NCBI RefSeq assembly: GCF_002154895.1
Contig: NZ_MUIZ01000001.1
Location: forward strand, 434,001 to 498,000
Reading direction: 5' to 3'
Length of the DNA stretch: 64,000 nt
From: Lactococcus petauri
GTDB taxonomy: Bacteria; Bacillota; Bacilli; Lactobacillales; Streptococcaceae
The notes under the pieces were generated by a model. It had not been told where the DNA came from. It ran no database searches and saw only the letters and a program-made list of their open reading frames with translations. The number at the start of each line of letters is the position of its first letter. Within the stretch, counting starts at the first letter, position 1. Position numbers and translations under genes: made by a program. This document shows, piece by piece, positions 41,060 through 49,914 of this stretch.

Positions 41060-42181
41060 TTAATCGTTTTGAAATATTTTTTTCTTTTCTTGCTCACGAT
41101 GATTATGCCATAAGCCAGCAAGGAACTTCACAATTTCTTTAACTAATGAGTAGACAGGTACGGCAATAATCATACCTAGAATCCCATATAAACTTCCTGA
41201 AACCAACATCAAAACCATAACCGTCACAGGGTGAACGCGCACAGCATTCCCAACGATTTTAGGATAAACAAGGTTCCCGTCAATCTGTTGTAGGATTAAA
41301 ACATAAGCGACAGCGAGTACGGCTGTCCAAGGTTGAGTAAATGCCAAAGTAAAAATTACCGGCAAAACTCCGATATAGGGTCCTGCATAAGGAATTAAGT
41401 TGGTAATAGCCGAAAAGCTGGCAAACAAGAAGGCGTAAGGAATGCCGAACAACATGTAACCTACAAAGACAAAGATGAAAACCAAAAGCGAGTCCAAAGC
41501 CACGCCCGAAATATAACGAGAAATTGTCGCATTCATCTTCTCGAGGAGCTCAACAAAACCAAGTGGATCTTCACGAAAAATTGTACGTTTTAAAGAAGGA
41601 AGTAATTTTTCACCATCTTTTAGCATATAGTAAAGTAGGATAGGAACTAAGATAGCAACCATAACCACAGAGGAAATGATACTTACGATGCTTCCAACAC
41701 TGTCCGTTAAATTTTTAAGCAAATTATTCAGAATATCAGTATAAGATAAATTAATATTACTAATCATGCCATTAATGTCCAGCTGACGGTAAATGTGAGC
41801 AAATCGTGGATCATTTTGTAAAGATTCAATCCAATGACGAAACTCAGGAAATGCTTTCGTACTGGCATCAATCAAGCTACTTAACTGCGAAACGACATTA
41901 GGGATGATGGATGCAATACTCCAAACCACAAGTCCAAGCAAAGTAATCAAAACAATCAAAATCGCAAAGAAACGTTTAATTTTCCAACGGGTTTCCATAT
42001 AAGTCACTACAGGTTTGAAGATGTAGTAAAGAAAACCCGCGATGATGAAGGGAATAAAGAGCAGGGCCAAAAGAGTTTTGACCGGTTGGAAGAGAAATTC
42101 CAGTTGCATGAGCATAAAAATAAGCAGGGTCGCTGCTAAAATTTCTACTGTCCAAAAAAATAATTTACTGTTTTTAAACAT
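41060..42181 (-). CDS. AI-2E family (PerM/YdbI-type) membrane transporter
   Basis: 373-residue membrane protein of the AI-2E exporter/PerM family. It has seven to eight hydrophobic segments and an extracytoplasmic-looking stretch in the middle (about 85-150). Conserved features are YYIFKPVVTYME near 50, AITNLIPYAGPYIGVLPV (about 262-279) and a late LQQIDGNLVYPKIVG. Family members range from AI-2 export to Na+/H+ antiport, so the substrate is left open. AGGA site five bases before the ATG. Confidence 0.8.
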   Translation of the reverse strand: MFKNSKLFFWTVEILAATLLIFMLMQLEFLFQPVKTLLALLFIPFIIAGFLYYIFKPVVTYMETRWKIKRFFAILIVLITLLGLVVWSIASIIPNVVSQLSSLIDASTKAFPEFRHWIESLQNDPRFAHIYRQLDINGMISNINLSYTDILNNLLKNLTDSVGSIVSIISSVVMVAILVPILLYYMLKDGEKLLPSLKRTIFREDPLGFVELLEKMNATISRYISGVALDSLLVFIFVFVGYMLFGIPYAFLFASFSAITNLIPYAGPYIGVLPVIFTLAFTQPWTAVLAVAYVLILQQIDGNLVYPKIVGNAVRVHPVTVMVLMLVSGSLYGILGMIIAVPVYSLVKEIVKFLAGLWHNHREQEKKKIFQND

Positions 42182-42290
42182 AATATCCTACTAATAAGGG
42201 CAAACGAAGCCCTTTCTTTTTTTTTAAAGCTATTTATATTATAATTGAAATAAGATTTTTACGCAAATTCAAGATTTCGGGAGGAAATTT

Positions 42291-42737
42291 ATGCAAATCA
42301 AGCAAACCCGTGACACCATGTCGGAAATATACTGTGATGCATTACGTATTCGTAATACGGTTTTTGTAAAGGAGCAAGGTGTTCCTTTTGATTTAGAAGT
42401 TGGCAGTCCTATTGATGAGGCACATTCCGTGCACTTTGTAGGTTACGAGGATGGTAAAGCCTTAGCGACTGTTCGTCTTTTGGTGGATAGCGAAGATAAG
42501 AAACATGCTGTGATCCAACGAATGGCCGTTCTAAAAGAGGAACGTGGCAAAGGTTATGCAAATGTCCTCTTACAAAGTCTTCTTGATTTTTGCAATCAAG
42601 CAGGAATTACACTTTTAACTTTGCATGCACAACTTAGCGCCAAAGGCCTCTATGAAAAATTCGGCTTTCAAGCGCAAGGCAAAACCTTTACCGAAGCTGG
42701 AATCGAACATGTTACCATGTCTTTTGAAATTAAATAA
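42291..42737 (+). CDS. GNAT family N-acetyltransferase
   Basis: 148-residue GNAT fold enzyme. The acetyl-CoA loop appears as QRMAVLKEERGKGYAN (about 82-97), and the N-terminal RIRNTVFVKEQGVP is characteristic of the ElaA/YjcF-type subgroup. Acceptor substrate unknown. Plus strand, strong GGGAGG ribosome site six bases before the ATG, TATAAT about 50 bases upstream. Followed by two hairpins. Confidence 0.85.
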   Translation: MQIKQTRDTMSEIYCDALRIRNTVFVKEQGVPFDLEVGSPIDEAHSVHFVGYEDGKALATVRLLVDSEDKKHAVIQRMAVLKEERGKGYANVLLQSLLDFCNQAGITLLTLHAQLSAKGLYEKFGFQAQGKTFTEAGIEHVTMSFEIK

Positions 42738-42744
42738 AAAAATA

Positions 42745-42777
42745 AGCGCTCACCTATTCACCGTTGGAGAGCGCTTT
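42745..42777 (+). terminator. Terminator of the GNAT gene
   Basis: 8-bp stem aagcgctc / gagcgctt followed by TTCCTTTATTTA on the plus strand. Confidence 0.7.
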
Positions 42778-42825
42778 CCTTTATTTATATGCATTATATT
42801 AGCAATTCCTTAAACAAAACTAAAC

Positions 42826-42853
42826 CTCCTTGCTTCAAGCAAGGAGATTTTTT
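42826..42853. terminator. Shared terminator at the UDG gene end
   Basis: 8-bp stem ctccttgc / gcaaggag. The last codons and stop of the glycosylase gene form one arm and the loop. A run of six T follows on the plus strand, so it also stops read-through from the GNAT gene. Confidence 0.65.
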
Positions 42854-43416
42854 ACTCTTATTTTTAACTCCGGCAAGACCTGTGCCTCAAACCATGGATT
42901 TTTCCGTAACCAAATATTATTACGTGGTGAAGGATGCACAAGTGGAAAATATTCCGGTAGATAATTCTCAAAATCACGTACAACATCAGTAATACGTGTT
43001 TTCTTCGGCACATTAAGATAGTAAGGAATCGCGTAAGAACCAATGAGGACAATAAGCTCCAACTGCGGCATTTCTTTAATCAATAAAGGATGCCATTTTT
43101 CCGCAAAGCCTTTACGGGGCGGTAAATCACCCGATTTTCCTTTACCTGGAAAGTAAAAGTCCATAGGCAAGATGGCGAGCTTAGATGAGCTGTAAAATTC
43201 TTCATAAGAAATCCCTAGCCATTCACGAAGACGATCCCCGGAAGGATCATTCCAAAAAAGACGACTCTCCTGTGCTCGAATTCCTGGTGCTTGACCTACA
43301 ATAAGGATTTTTGCTTCATGGTGTACGGAGTAGAGCGGGGCAATACCTTGTGCAGTATACAAAGTATTTTGCGGATCTTCTTTTATGGCTTGAAAAATTT
43401 TTGACAGCTTATCCAT
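42835..43416 (-). CDS. Uracil-DNA glycosylase family protein
   Basis: 193-residue protein of the UDG superfamily (family 4/5-like fold without the iron-sulfur cysteines). It shows an active-site-like GQAPGIRAQES (about 41-51), FWNDPSGDRLREWLG and the C-terminal HPSPRN loop (about 163-168). It likely removes uracil or a related damaged base; exact specificity is inference. Its ATG directly follows the ksgA stop (TAA-ATG) and uses the AAGGAGA of the ksgA end as ribosome site, so it is coupled to ksgA. Confidence 0.82.
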   Translation of the reverse strand: MDKLSKIFQAIKEDPQNTLYTAQGIAPLYSVHHEAKILIVGQAPGIRAQESRLFWNDPSGDRLREWLGISYEEFYSSSKLAILPMDFYFPGKGKSGDLPPRKGFAEKWHPLLIKEMPQLELIVLIGSYAIPYYLNVPKKTRITDVVRDFENYLPEYFPLVHPSPRNNIWLRKNPWFEAQVLPELKIRVKNLLA

Positions 43417-44307
43417 TTATTCTCCTTCTTTGAGAGGAAGTAGAGCATCGGCTAATCGTGCGAATTCTGGTATTGAAAGTGCTTCGGCACGAATGGTAGG
43501 CGAAATATCCGCCTGGGCCAAAAGTTCAGTTATTTCTGGTTTTTTCTCCTTGCCAAAAGCAGATTGTAAGTTGTTCATTAAAGTTTTACGACGGTGAACA
43601 AAGGTTGAGTGCATGGTTTTAAAGAAGAAATCTTCATCCTTCACAGCAACCAAAGGCTGCTCGCGGCGTGTCATCTTCAATATAGCTGAATCTACATTAG
43701 GCGCTGGAACAAAAACTGTGCGCGGCACAGTGAAAGCGACTTGTGCTTCCATATAATATTGCACCGCTATCGAAAGCGAGCCGTAAGCCTTTGTGCTTGG
43801 TTTAGCTGCAATACGATCCGCAACCTCTTTTTGCATCATCACTACAAACTCAGTAAAGGGAATCTTAGATTCAATCAAGTGCATGAGAATTGGTGTTGTA
43901 ATGTAATAAGGAAGATTTGCTACGACTTTTATAGGCAAGTCAGGATTTTTGAAATTCTTGATGTGCTCACGCATATCAACTTTCAAAACATCAGCATTTA
44001 CAAGTTGAAAGTTATCATACGGCGCCAAAGTTTCTTCCAAAATTGGAATCAAAGTTTTGTCAATTTCAAAAGCCATTACTTCTGCTGCCTCTTCAAGTAA
44101 ATACTGCGTGAGTGAACCAATACCTGGTCCAATCTCAATCACGTTTACTTGTTCTGAAAGTTCAGCAGTTGCCGTAATTTTTGTCAAAATATTATGGTCC
44201 GTCAAAAAGTTTTGACCAAATTTTTTCTTAAAGTTAAAGTCATGCCGACGAAGAATATCCTGTGTGCGAATGACATTTGAGATACGATCTATATTTGAAG
44301 TTATCAT
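43417..44307 (-). CDS. ksgA: 16S rRNA dimethyladenosine transferase
   Basis: Methylates the two adjacent adenines of the 3'-terminal 16S rRNA hairpin during small-subunit maturation; 296 residues. N-terminal [14 protein letters not shown] motif [12 protein letters not shown] (about 56-67), NADVLK and the catalytic NLPYYITTP (about 131-139) are all present. In many Firmicutes ksgA follows tatD-rnmV. Here those lie about 10 kb away behind the sucrose block. Extended -10 TGCTATAAT (44314-44319) ends six bases before the ATG without a ribosome site, so a leaderless mRNA is likely. Confidence 0.95.
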   Translation of the reverse strand: MITSNIDRISNVIRTQDILRRHDFNFKKKFGQNFLTDHNILTKITATAELSEQVNVIEIGPGIGSLTQYLLEEAAEVMAFEIDKTLIPILEETLAPYDNFQLVNADVLKVDMREHIKNFKNPDLPIKVVANLPYYITTPILMHLIESKIPFTEFVVMMQKEVADRIAAKPSTKAYGSLSIAVQYYMEAQVAFTVPRTVFVPAPNVDSAILKMTRREQPLVAVKDEDFFFKTMHSTFVHRRKTLMNNLQSAFGKEKKPEITELLAQADISPTIRAEALSIPEFARLADALLPLKEGE

Positions 44308-44658
44308 AGCTTTATTATAGCAGAATTAATGTCCCAACTCTAGATTAACCTTCGTACCTACAGGTACATCTGTCCAATGGACAGACTTCTTCCTTGTAAT
44401 AACTGTGCTTTTCTATACCGAACGCAATCATTGGCTCTTTCAAAGTTTCCAGTTGGGCAAATAGCATAGTAGAACCCAACCTTGATAAACTGATGGTTCT
44501 TTCAATAGAGTTGCATTCTTCTATTGATTATCTGCTTGATGTAGCCGATGGGGGGGCGCATCAAGTCCTTGGCAAAAATATAAGAAAAACTAGCGCTTGT
44601 TATAATACTGGTTTTTCTTATGTTTAGCCAAATCCAAAACTATATTAGAGTGATAACC
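44308..44658. other. Hairpin-rich intergenic region upstream of ksgA
   Basis: Apart from the ksgA -10 box I can support no gene. The stretch holds four inverted repeats: GTACC/GGTAC (44354-44367), TCTGTCC/GGACAGA (44369-44385), CTTGATG/CATCAAG (44535-44565, its loop containing seven G at 44550-44556), and a 12-bp arm pair AAGAAAAAC..AG / CT..GTTTTTCTT around a TATAAT (about 44582-44620). A 60-codon frame without a good start (44345-44527, minus) is probably chance or a remnant. It could be the scar of a mobile element or an unrecognised RNA. Confidence 0.35.
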
Positions 44659-44682
44659 AAAAAAGAGAGCTTTCGCTCCCTT
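44659..44682 (-). terminator. Terminator of the surface-protein gene
   Basis: Minus-strand stem GGGAGC / GCTCTC with a GAAA tetraloop, followed by six T, about 90 bases behind the stop. A further small stem GCTCA/TGAGC lies nearer the gene (44722-44739). Confidence 0.8.
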
Positions 44683-44767
44683 GATTTTCTCTCCTCTTGT
44701 TGGAGATTTCTTTTTATATGAAGCTCACAAATGACTGAGCTTGCGAAGTTTATTGTATCTCACCTTC

Positions 44768-46474
44768 TTACTCAGAAACATTCCCTGCCCGAATGATGAA
44801 GGCTGGGCGCACGCCACCTGTCTGACCACCGAAAGCACGTTGGTAGGCCGCAAAGCCTCCTAGAAAACCACGCCCGCCATTGTCTATCACCCAAGCTGTA
44901 TTTTCATCCGCAGGTGTACGTGTAAACCACCATTCGTTATCGTCAGCCCCAGCCACACGGCTTTGGAAAGTTGGGAAAGCCGTGGCAAGCATGAGCGGCC
45001 TATCCGGGAAAGTTGGTGAAAAGCGCATCACATCCGCCATCGAAAGCGCAAAAACTTGTGGCTCTCCTGCTGAATTAATATTTGTCAAATCATTTGCGAC
45101 ATCGGGCCAATTCCCCAGATTAGTCGGGCGCCAACCAGGAAATGTTCCCCACTCCAAATCAGCATCCCTCACACCCGGTACAGCATCTTGCTCAGGGATT
45201 ACTACAGGTAGAACCCGTTCTTTTAATTGGAGAGGTAAGTTGAGATTCCAATAATTTTCTAATGCAAGATCTTGGGAATTCCATGGAATTCCCAAGATCG
45301 TATGTATGCTGAGAATCATATGTCCGTCCTGCTCTTCCCCGGCAACTGGTCCAAGATAAAGGAATGGTTCCCCAACAGTCGTGAAGCGTTGCCCAGGCTG
45401 AATGCGATCAAATAAATGGTCAAGCATAAAGTCCTCGATGTTGTTATTAGGATTATTGAAGGCGGTCGTTCTAACAAGTGAAAGGAAGAGTTCCAAATCA
45501 GCTGAAGCGTCGTCTTCATCAGAGAAACGTGGCCCCTCATGCTCCCACATATCTTCCATTTTACCTGCACCAATCAACTCACTGGTCACATGAATGCCGT
45601 AGTAATAAGAACCTGGAAACTCGTGAGCTTCTGGTGTCATTTGAGCCGCATCCAAGAGATAAGATGTGGCTTCCCCAGGGTGGAGGGCAAAGGCATAGTA
45701 AGCCCAGCCTGTCGCTTCATCCATGACCCAGTAATTGCCAACCTTCTCCCCAGACTCCCACGGAAGTCTCTGCCACTCATTCAAGGTCATTGGTGCTCTA
45801 GATTGTTCGAGGTTTTGCGCTGTCTCCCGTGTAACCTCTGCGCCCGGCCATTGGCCAGAGTTGGTATAGGTTTCACCTTGAGACCAGTAACCATCTTTAC
45901 CATCGCCAGGATGTGTCGCTCGAGGGTAGACTTCCCCATCTCTTACATAGCTCAGGTCACGGGCATGACCAGCAGCGGCTGTGACGGGATCGTCGTAGAC
46001 GGTATTAAAGGTTGGCAGATACCAAGGTGGATCTTCGCCACCACGTGTCCAACCAAAGTTTAAGTTGGAATAATCATTAAAGGCAGCCGAAGGGATACCC
46101 TCTATACTTCTACGCCGTGAAACATTGTTTTCTTCGGGGATATAAGTCGTCCAGCTCTCCAAGTTCTCACGCTCAGTTCCCGGTACCACTGGCTTCCAAT
46201 CGTCACTCCCACGTTCTTGAATCGCCATGAATTCCGATAACTTCAACCTTACAATGATGGGCTCTTGACCGAAGTTCTCGATAAAGACATCTTTGTTTCC
46301 ACTGTCACTGTTGAAGTAATCGTGTACCCGACCACCGTAATCCGCACGATTTTCCCTTAAGCGGTCGTTGATGGCCTGTTGGTTAAAGGCTGCGAAGGCA
46401 AATGTCCCTCCGATTAAGCCTAAGAGTGCTAAAAGTGCGATATTACGCAGTTTGCGTTTCTTTTCTGGGCTCAT
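44768..46474 (-). CDS. Exported surface protein with SipW-type leader and DUF6273-like C-terminus, foreign composition
   Basis: 568 residues, function unknown. The N-terminus KKRKLRNIALLALLGLIGGT leading to FAF (to about 27) resembles the signal class of TasA/camelysin-type exported proteins. It is followed by FIENFGQEPIIVRLKLSEF (about 64-82), as in their fibre domains. The C-terminus (WWFTRTPADENTAWVIDNG-type, ending GVRPAFIIRAGN) resembles DUF6273 domains. Rich in Trp, Gly, Pro, no sorting motif. The DNA is clearly richer in G+C (31 of 60 bases in 45841-45900), suggesting acquisition. ATG behind GTGAGGAG. It is a single gene behind a promoter with a CTGT microsatellite. Confidence 0.7.
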   Translation of the reverse strand: MSPEKKRKLRNIALLALLGLIGGTFAFAAFNQQAINDRLRENRADYGGRVHDYFNSDSGNKDVFIENFGQEPIIVRLKLSEFMAIQERGSDDWKPVVPGTERENLESWTTYIPEENNVSRRRSIEGIPSAAFNDYSNLNFGWTRGGEDPPWYLPTFNTVYDDPVTAAAGHARDLSYVRDGEVYPRATHPGDGKDGYWSQGETYTNSGQWPGAEVTRETAQNLEQSRAPMTLNEWQRLPWESGEKVGNYWVMDEATGWAYYAFALHPGEATSYLLDAAQMTPEAHEFPGSYYYGIHVTSELIGAGKMEDMWEHEGPRFSDEDDASADLELFLSLVRTTAFNNPNNNIEDFMLDHLFDRIQPGQRFTTVGEPFLYLGPVAGEEQDGHMILSIHTILGIPWNSQDLALENYWNLNLPLQLKERVLPVVIPEQDAVPGVRDADLEWGTFPGWRPTNLGNWPDVANDLTNINSAGEPQVFALSMADVMRFSPTFPDRPLMLATAFPTFQSRVAGADDNEWWFTRTPADENTAWVIDNGGRGFLGGFAAYQRAFGGQTGGVRPAFIIRAGNVSE

Positions 46475-46528
46475 AAGTCACTCCTCACTTTAAGATTTTT
46501 TGAGTTGTTGTTGGACAACAGACAAGAC

Positions 46529-46557
46529 AAAAACGCCCTAATATCCAGAACGTTTTT
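46529..46557 (-). terminator. Terminator-like hairpin in the surface-protein leader
   Basis: Stem aaaaacg / cgttttt extended by G-U and C-G pairs, between the microsatellite and the start codon. A second small stem GCGG/CCGC followed by CTTTTT lies directly after the repeat (46573-46589). Together they could attenuate transcription. Confidence 0.5.
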
Positions 46558-46589
46558 AAGTGCATAGCGAAAAAGGCGGAAAGCTACCG

Positions 46590-46648
<59 letters not shown>

Positions 46649-46677
46649 ATTATAGGTCATTAGCTCTACCTCGTCAA
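46649..46677 (-). promoter_or_regulatory. Sigma-A promoter of the surface-protein gene
   Basis: Minus-strand TTGACG (46672-46677), 17-base spacer, TATAAT (46649-46654), immediately followed by the CAGA repeat. Predicted start of transcription near 46642. The remaining gap to scrK (46678-46917) holds only the scrK terminator. Confidence 0.85.
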
Positions 46678-46775
46678 ATCTTTATTTACACTGCGTAATA
46701 TTATTAATTTTTATATAATACTATTGTAATATTTTTCTTAGTGAATTCAAAGTAATTCCCAAGAAAAGAATGCTA

Positions 46776-46798
46776 AAAAGAGAGACGCCGTCTCTCCT
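46776..46798 (-). terminator. Terminator of the scrA-scrK unit
   Basis: Stem gagagacg / cgtctctc followed by TTTTTAG on the minus strand, about 120 bases behind the scrK stop. Confidence 0.75.
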
Positions 46799-46917
46799 TC
46801 TCGTTCTATAATCCATTATCAAAGAATTTCCGTTTTTTTATTTTTAAGCTAAACATACTTTTTCATCTTAACTTTAGCTTGTGAGCCACGAATACTATTT
46901 AGAGAAAGCCCAACATC

Positions 46918-47793
46918 TCACTCCACAAGCTCTAAGGCTGCTTTACCTAAAGCAAAGTTCCCAAGGGTTGCGGAGCCATTTTCCGAAACACTCGGCAGTC
47001 GCAAATATTCATCTATCGGACATGGGAGAGCAACGTAATGATTCAGAAGTTTCACAAATTCTTTTTGAACATGTGCGAGCATATTGGGCTGCTCCATAAT
47101 CCCACCGCCTAGTATAATAGCATCAGGTGCTAATGTTAAAGTTGCATTAAGCACGCCTTGCGCGATATAGTAGGCCAAGATTTCCCACTCAGGACTGTCT
47201 GCAGGAAGTTCTTCACCCGAAATCCCTGTTCTGGCTTCAAGACTTGGACCTGAAGCCAGTCCTTCCAAACAATCACCATGAAACGGACAAATACCTTTAA
47301 AATAAAGATCGTTTGGATGGCGTTTAACCATTTGATGGCCCATTTCAGCATGGCTTGTAGCACCAATAAAGTGACCGCCTTGAATAGCGCCACCGCCAAT
47401 CCCTGTACCAATAGTAAAGTAGACTAGATTTTCAAGAGCAGTATTCATCATTTCACCATAAGCCGATGCATTTACGTCAGTAGTAAAAGCTATAGGAACA
47501 TGAAGTGCCTCTTCTAAAAGCCCAACCAAATCCGTATTTGCCCAACCTGCCTTCGGTGTTGAAGTAATAAAACCGTAAGTTTTACTTTTACTGTTAATAT
47601 CGATAGGACCAAACGATCCTAAGCCAATTGCCGCAACATTTTTTGATTTAAAATAATCGACGGTAGCAGCAATTGTTTCCTCGGGTGTTGTGGTAGATAT
47701 TCTAATTTTATCTACAAGCTCGAACTGCTCATCCGCAACGGCGAGCACAAACTTTGTCCCACCAGCTTCTATAGATCCATAATACATTGTCAA
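46918..47793 (-). CDS. scrK: Fructokinase (ROK family)
   Basis: Phosphorylates the fructose released from sucrose 6-phosphate; 291 residues. ROK features are the N-terminal phosphate loop SIEAGGTKFVLAV (about 7-19), GIGGGAIQGG near 130, the zinc-binding motif GHQMVKRHPNDLYFKGICPFHGDCLEGLASGPS (in part; His and three Cys about 155-185) and late ILGGGIMEQ. The start is probably TTG at 47793 with AGGAG seven bases before it; an ATG two codons later is the alternative. 16 bases behind scrA, same operon. Confidence 0.93.
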   Translation of the reverse strand: MTMYYGSIEAGGTKFVLAVADEQFELVDKIRISTTTPEETIAATVDYFKSKNVAAIGLGSFGPIDINSKSKTYGFITSTPKAGWANTDLVGLLEEALHVPIAFTTDVNASAYGEMMNTALENLVYFTIGTGIGGGAIQGGHFIGATSHAEMGHQMVKRHPNDLYFKGICPFHGDCLEGLASGPSLEARTGISGEELPADSPEWEILAYYIAQGVLNATLTLAPDAIILGGGIMEQPNMLAHVQKEFVKLLNHYVALPCPIDEYLRLPSVSENGSATLGNFALGKAALELVE

Positions 47794-47809
47794 CTTCTAC
47801 TCCTTTTCT

Positions 47810-49732
47810 TCAAATTAATGAAAGAATTTTTTCCTGTTTTACTACTTTTACATGTTGCTTTAATACTAAAACATCGTTATAGTCAGACGAATTTGTAATC
47901 ATCATCATTACCATATCCTCTAACCCAGCTTCCTTGATAGCCTTCCTGTTAAATGTTCCAAGCAAGTCACCTTTTTTAACTTTTTGGCCTGCCTTCACAT
48001 TTTGGCTAAAGCCTTTTCCCTTCATCGTGACCGTATCAATACCAATGTGAATCAAGATTTCTGCTCCACTTTCGGTTTTCATACCATAGGCATGACCCGT
48101 TTCGTAAGCAATCACAATTTCTCCATCTGCTGGCGCAAAGACATGATCATCTGCAGGTTGGATAGCGACACCTTTGCCCATTTTTTCTGTGGAGAAGACA
48201 GGATCATTGACCTGCGAGAGTGGAAAAGCTGTGCCATTGATTGGTACGAAAATTGCTTCCTTTTCAGAGTTTTCTATATCTTGCATTTCAGAAGTGGGCT
48301 TCTCAATTTTTTTGTTTTCAACTTGTCGTCCGTAAATCAAAGTAACAATGAATGCAAGGATAAAGCTAATCAAAATAGCGAACATAAACTGCAGATTGTA
48401 GCCTGCTTTAATGGAGATAAACCCAATCAAACCGGCAGAGCCTAAGCTTACACCCAGCACATGGAAAAGCCCCATAAATAATGAACCAACAGCGGAAGCA
48501 CCAAGTGCAATAAAGAATGGATATTTAAGTTTTAGGTTGACCCCAAAGAGGGCAGGCTCAGTTATCCCTAAAAGGGCGGAAAAACCAGCTGGAGCTGCGA
48601 GCGCCTTTGTTTTAATATTTTTTGTCAGGAAGAAGATCGCGAAGGTTGCACCTGCTTGTGCCATATTGGCTGCAGCTGCAACCGGAAAAATAAAATCCCC
48701 ACCAATACCCGAATGCTGATAGTTAGTGATAAGCATGGTTTCAATTGCTGAAAAGCTTTGGTGTAAACCTGTCAAAACAATCAGTGAGTAGAAACCGCCA
48801 AATATGAACATTCCTAAGGCACCTAAGGTGTCATAAAGGCCAACCAAGCCATCTGTTAAACCATTTGATACAAAACGAAGTGCAGGACCAATTATGGTAA
48901 AAGTGAGAAATCCTGTAATAATTACCGAAAGCAATGGTGTGAAAGTGAAGTCAACTGCGTTGTTCAAATGTTTATGGAAAAAGTTTTCCAGCTTTGCAAG
49001 GACAAAAGATACCCCAATAACAGGAAGTACTTGACCTTGATAACCTGCCTGAGCAACATTTAAACCAAATATATTCCAGTAGGTCATTTCATTGTTTGCA
49101 ATAGCTGTGGCCACCGCATAACCATTGACAAGCGATGGCATCACCATAATCATCCCGATAACCGCACCAAGATAGGGATTTCCTCCGAAACGTTTGGTAG
49201 CCGAAAATCCTATAAGAACAGGCATAAAGGCAAATGGTGCTGCACTCATAGCATTGACAATGTCTGCAAATCCTTTCCAAGATGGAAACATTTCAACAAC
49301 TGATTTTGCTGCAAAAAGATTCTCAGCGGTAAGAGCGTTATTGAGTGCCATCAATAAACCACCTGCAACAAGAGCGGGAATCAAAGGAACAAAGATATCT
49401 GAAAGAAGTTTGACTAATGCCATCACAGGATTTGGTTTGTTTTGGCTGTTTACAATCTCTTTTAAATCAGCTGTCGACGCCTCTTTTACTCCTGTAAGTT
49501 TGACAAATTCCTTATAGACTTTATTGACATCACCAGGTCCCACAATGATTTGATATTGTCCCGCCGTCTCAAAAGTTCCTTTGAGATCTGGGTCATTGTC
49601 TAAGGCTTCTTGATGAATCAATGAGCTGTCTTTCAGTACAAGGCGCAAGCGGGTTGCGCAATGTGCCGCTGCTTGAATATTCTCTTCTCCCACAGCAAAA
49701 ATAATCCGTTCAGCAACTTGTTTGTGGTTCAT
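47810..49732 (-). CDS. scrA: Sucrose PTS permease EIIBCA
   Basis: Membrane permease that imports and phosphorylates sucrose to sucrose 6-phosphate; 640 residues in domain order B-C-A. EIIB (about 1-85) has the phospho-cysteine in [11 protein letters not shown] (Cys25). EIIC (about 105-450) is polytopic with [18 protein letters not shown]. The C-terminal EIIA (about 490-630) has [10 protein letters not shown], the phospho-His in [10 protein letters not shown] and [16 protein letters not shown] site before the ATG. Read divergently from scrB; its -35 box lies in an operator. Confidence 0.94.
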   Translation of the reverse strand: MNHKQVAERIIFAVGEENIQAAAHCATRLRLVLKDSSLIHQEALDNDPDLKGTFETAGQYQIIVGPGDVNKVYKEFVKLTGVKEASTADLKEIVNSQNKPNPVMALVKLLSDIFVPLIPALVAGGLLMALNNALTAENLFAAKSVVEMFPSWKGFADIVNAMSAAPFAFMPVLIGFSATKRFGGNPYLGAVIGMIMVMPSLVNGYAVATAIANNEMTYWNIFGLNVAQAGYQGQVLPVIGVSFVLAKLENFFHKHLNNAVDFTFTPLLSVIITGFLTFTIIGPALRFVSNGLTDGLVGLYDTLGALGMFIFGGFYSLIVLTGLHQSFSAIETMLITNYQHSGIGGDFIFPVAAAANMAQAGATFAIFFLTKNIKTKALAAPAGFSALLGITEPALFGVNLKLKYPFFIALGASAVGSLFMGLFHVLGVSLGSAGLIGFISIKAGYNLQFMFAILISFILAFIVTLIYGRQVENKKIEKPTSEMQDIENSEKEAIFVPINGTAFPLSQVNDPVFSTEKMGKGVAIQPADDHVFAPADGEIVIAYETGHAYGMKTESGAEILIHIGIDTVTMKGKGFSQNVKAGQKVKKGDLLGTFNRKAIKEAGLEDMVMMMITNSSDYNDVLVLKQHVKVVKQEKILSLI

Positions 49733-49774
49733 AGTTTTCTCCTAAAATTTATTTTGGTGTCGCTTACATAACAC

Positions 49775-49814
49775 ATTTAATCACTTTACAAAAAATATGT
49801 CAAGCGTTTAACAT
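49775..49814 (-). promoter_or_regulatory. scrA promoter with ScrR-type operator 1
   Basis: Minus-strand TTGACA (49798-49803), 17-base spacer, TTAAAT (49775-49780). An 18-bp near-palindrome (49797-49814, pattern ATGNNAARCGTTTNNCAT) covers the -35 box. The same pattern recurs at the scrB promoter, as expected for the local LacI-family repressor. Confidence 0.7.
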
Positions 49815-49851
49815 AAAATAAAACATTACTTAAAATAATCAAGTTTATAAA

Positions 49852-49880
49852 TTGACTTTTACATGAAAAACGTTTATCAT
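49852..49880 (+). promoter_or_regulatory. scrB promoter with ScrR-type operator 2
   Basis: Plus-strand TTGACT (49852-49857), 17-base spacer, TATCAT (49875-49880). The 18-bp palindrome 49863-49880 covers the spacer and -10 box. Its centre is 66 bases from operator 1, a distance that would allow looping. Confidence 0.7.
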
Positions 49881-49914
49881 AAAAATAAAATATGACGATA
49901 AGGAAATACAAGAA

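Noticed and set aside
44345-44527. 60-codon open frame on the minus strand upstream of ksgA
   Set aside because: No start codon with a ribosome site, no recognisable family and surrounding hairpins; kept only as a remark in the intergenic entry.
49797-49880. CcpA cre sites at the scr promoters
   Set aside because: Both palindromes have 18-bp symmetry with one extra base per half compared with the cre consensus; they fit a local LacI-family operator better.
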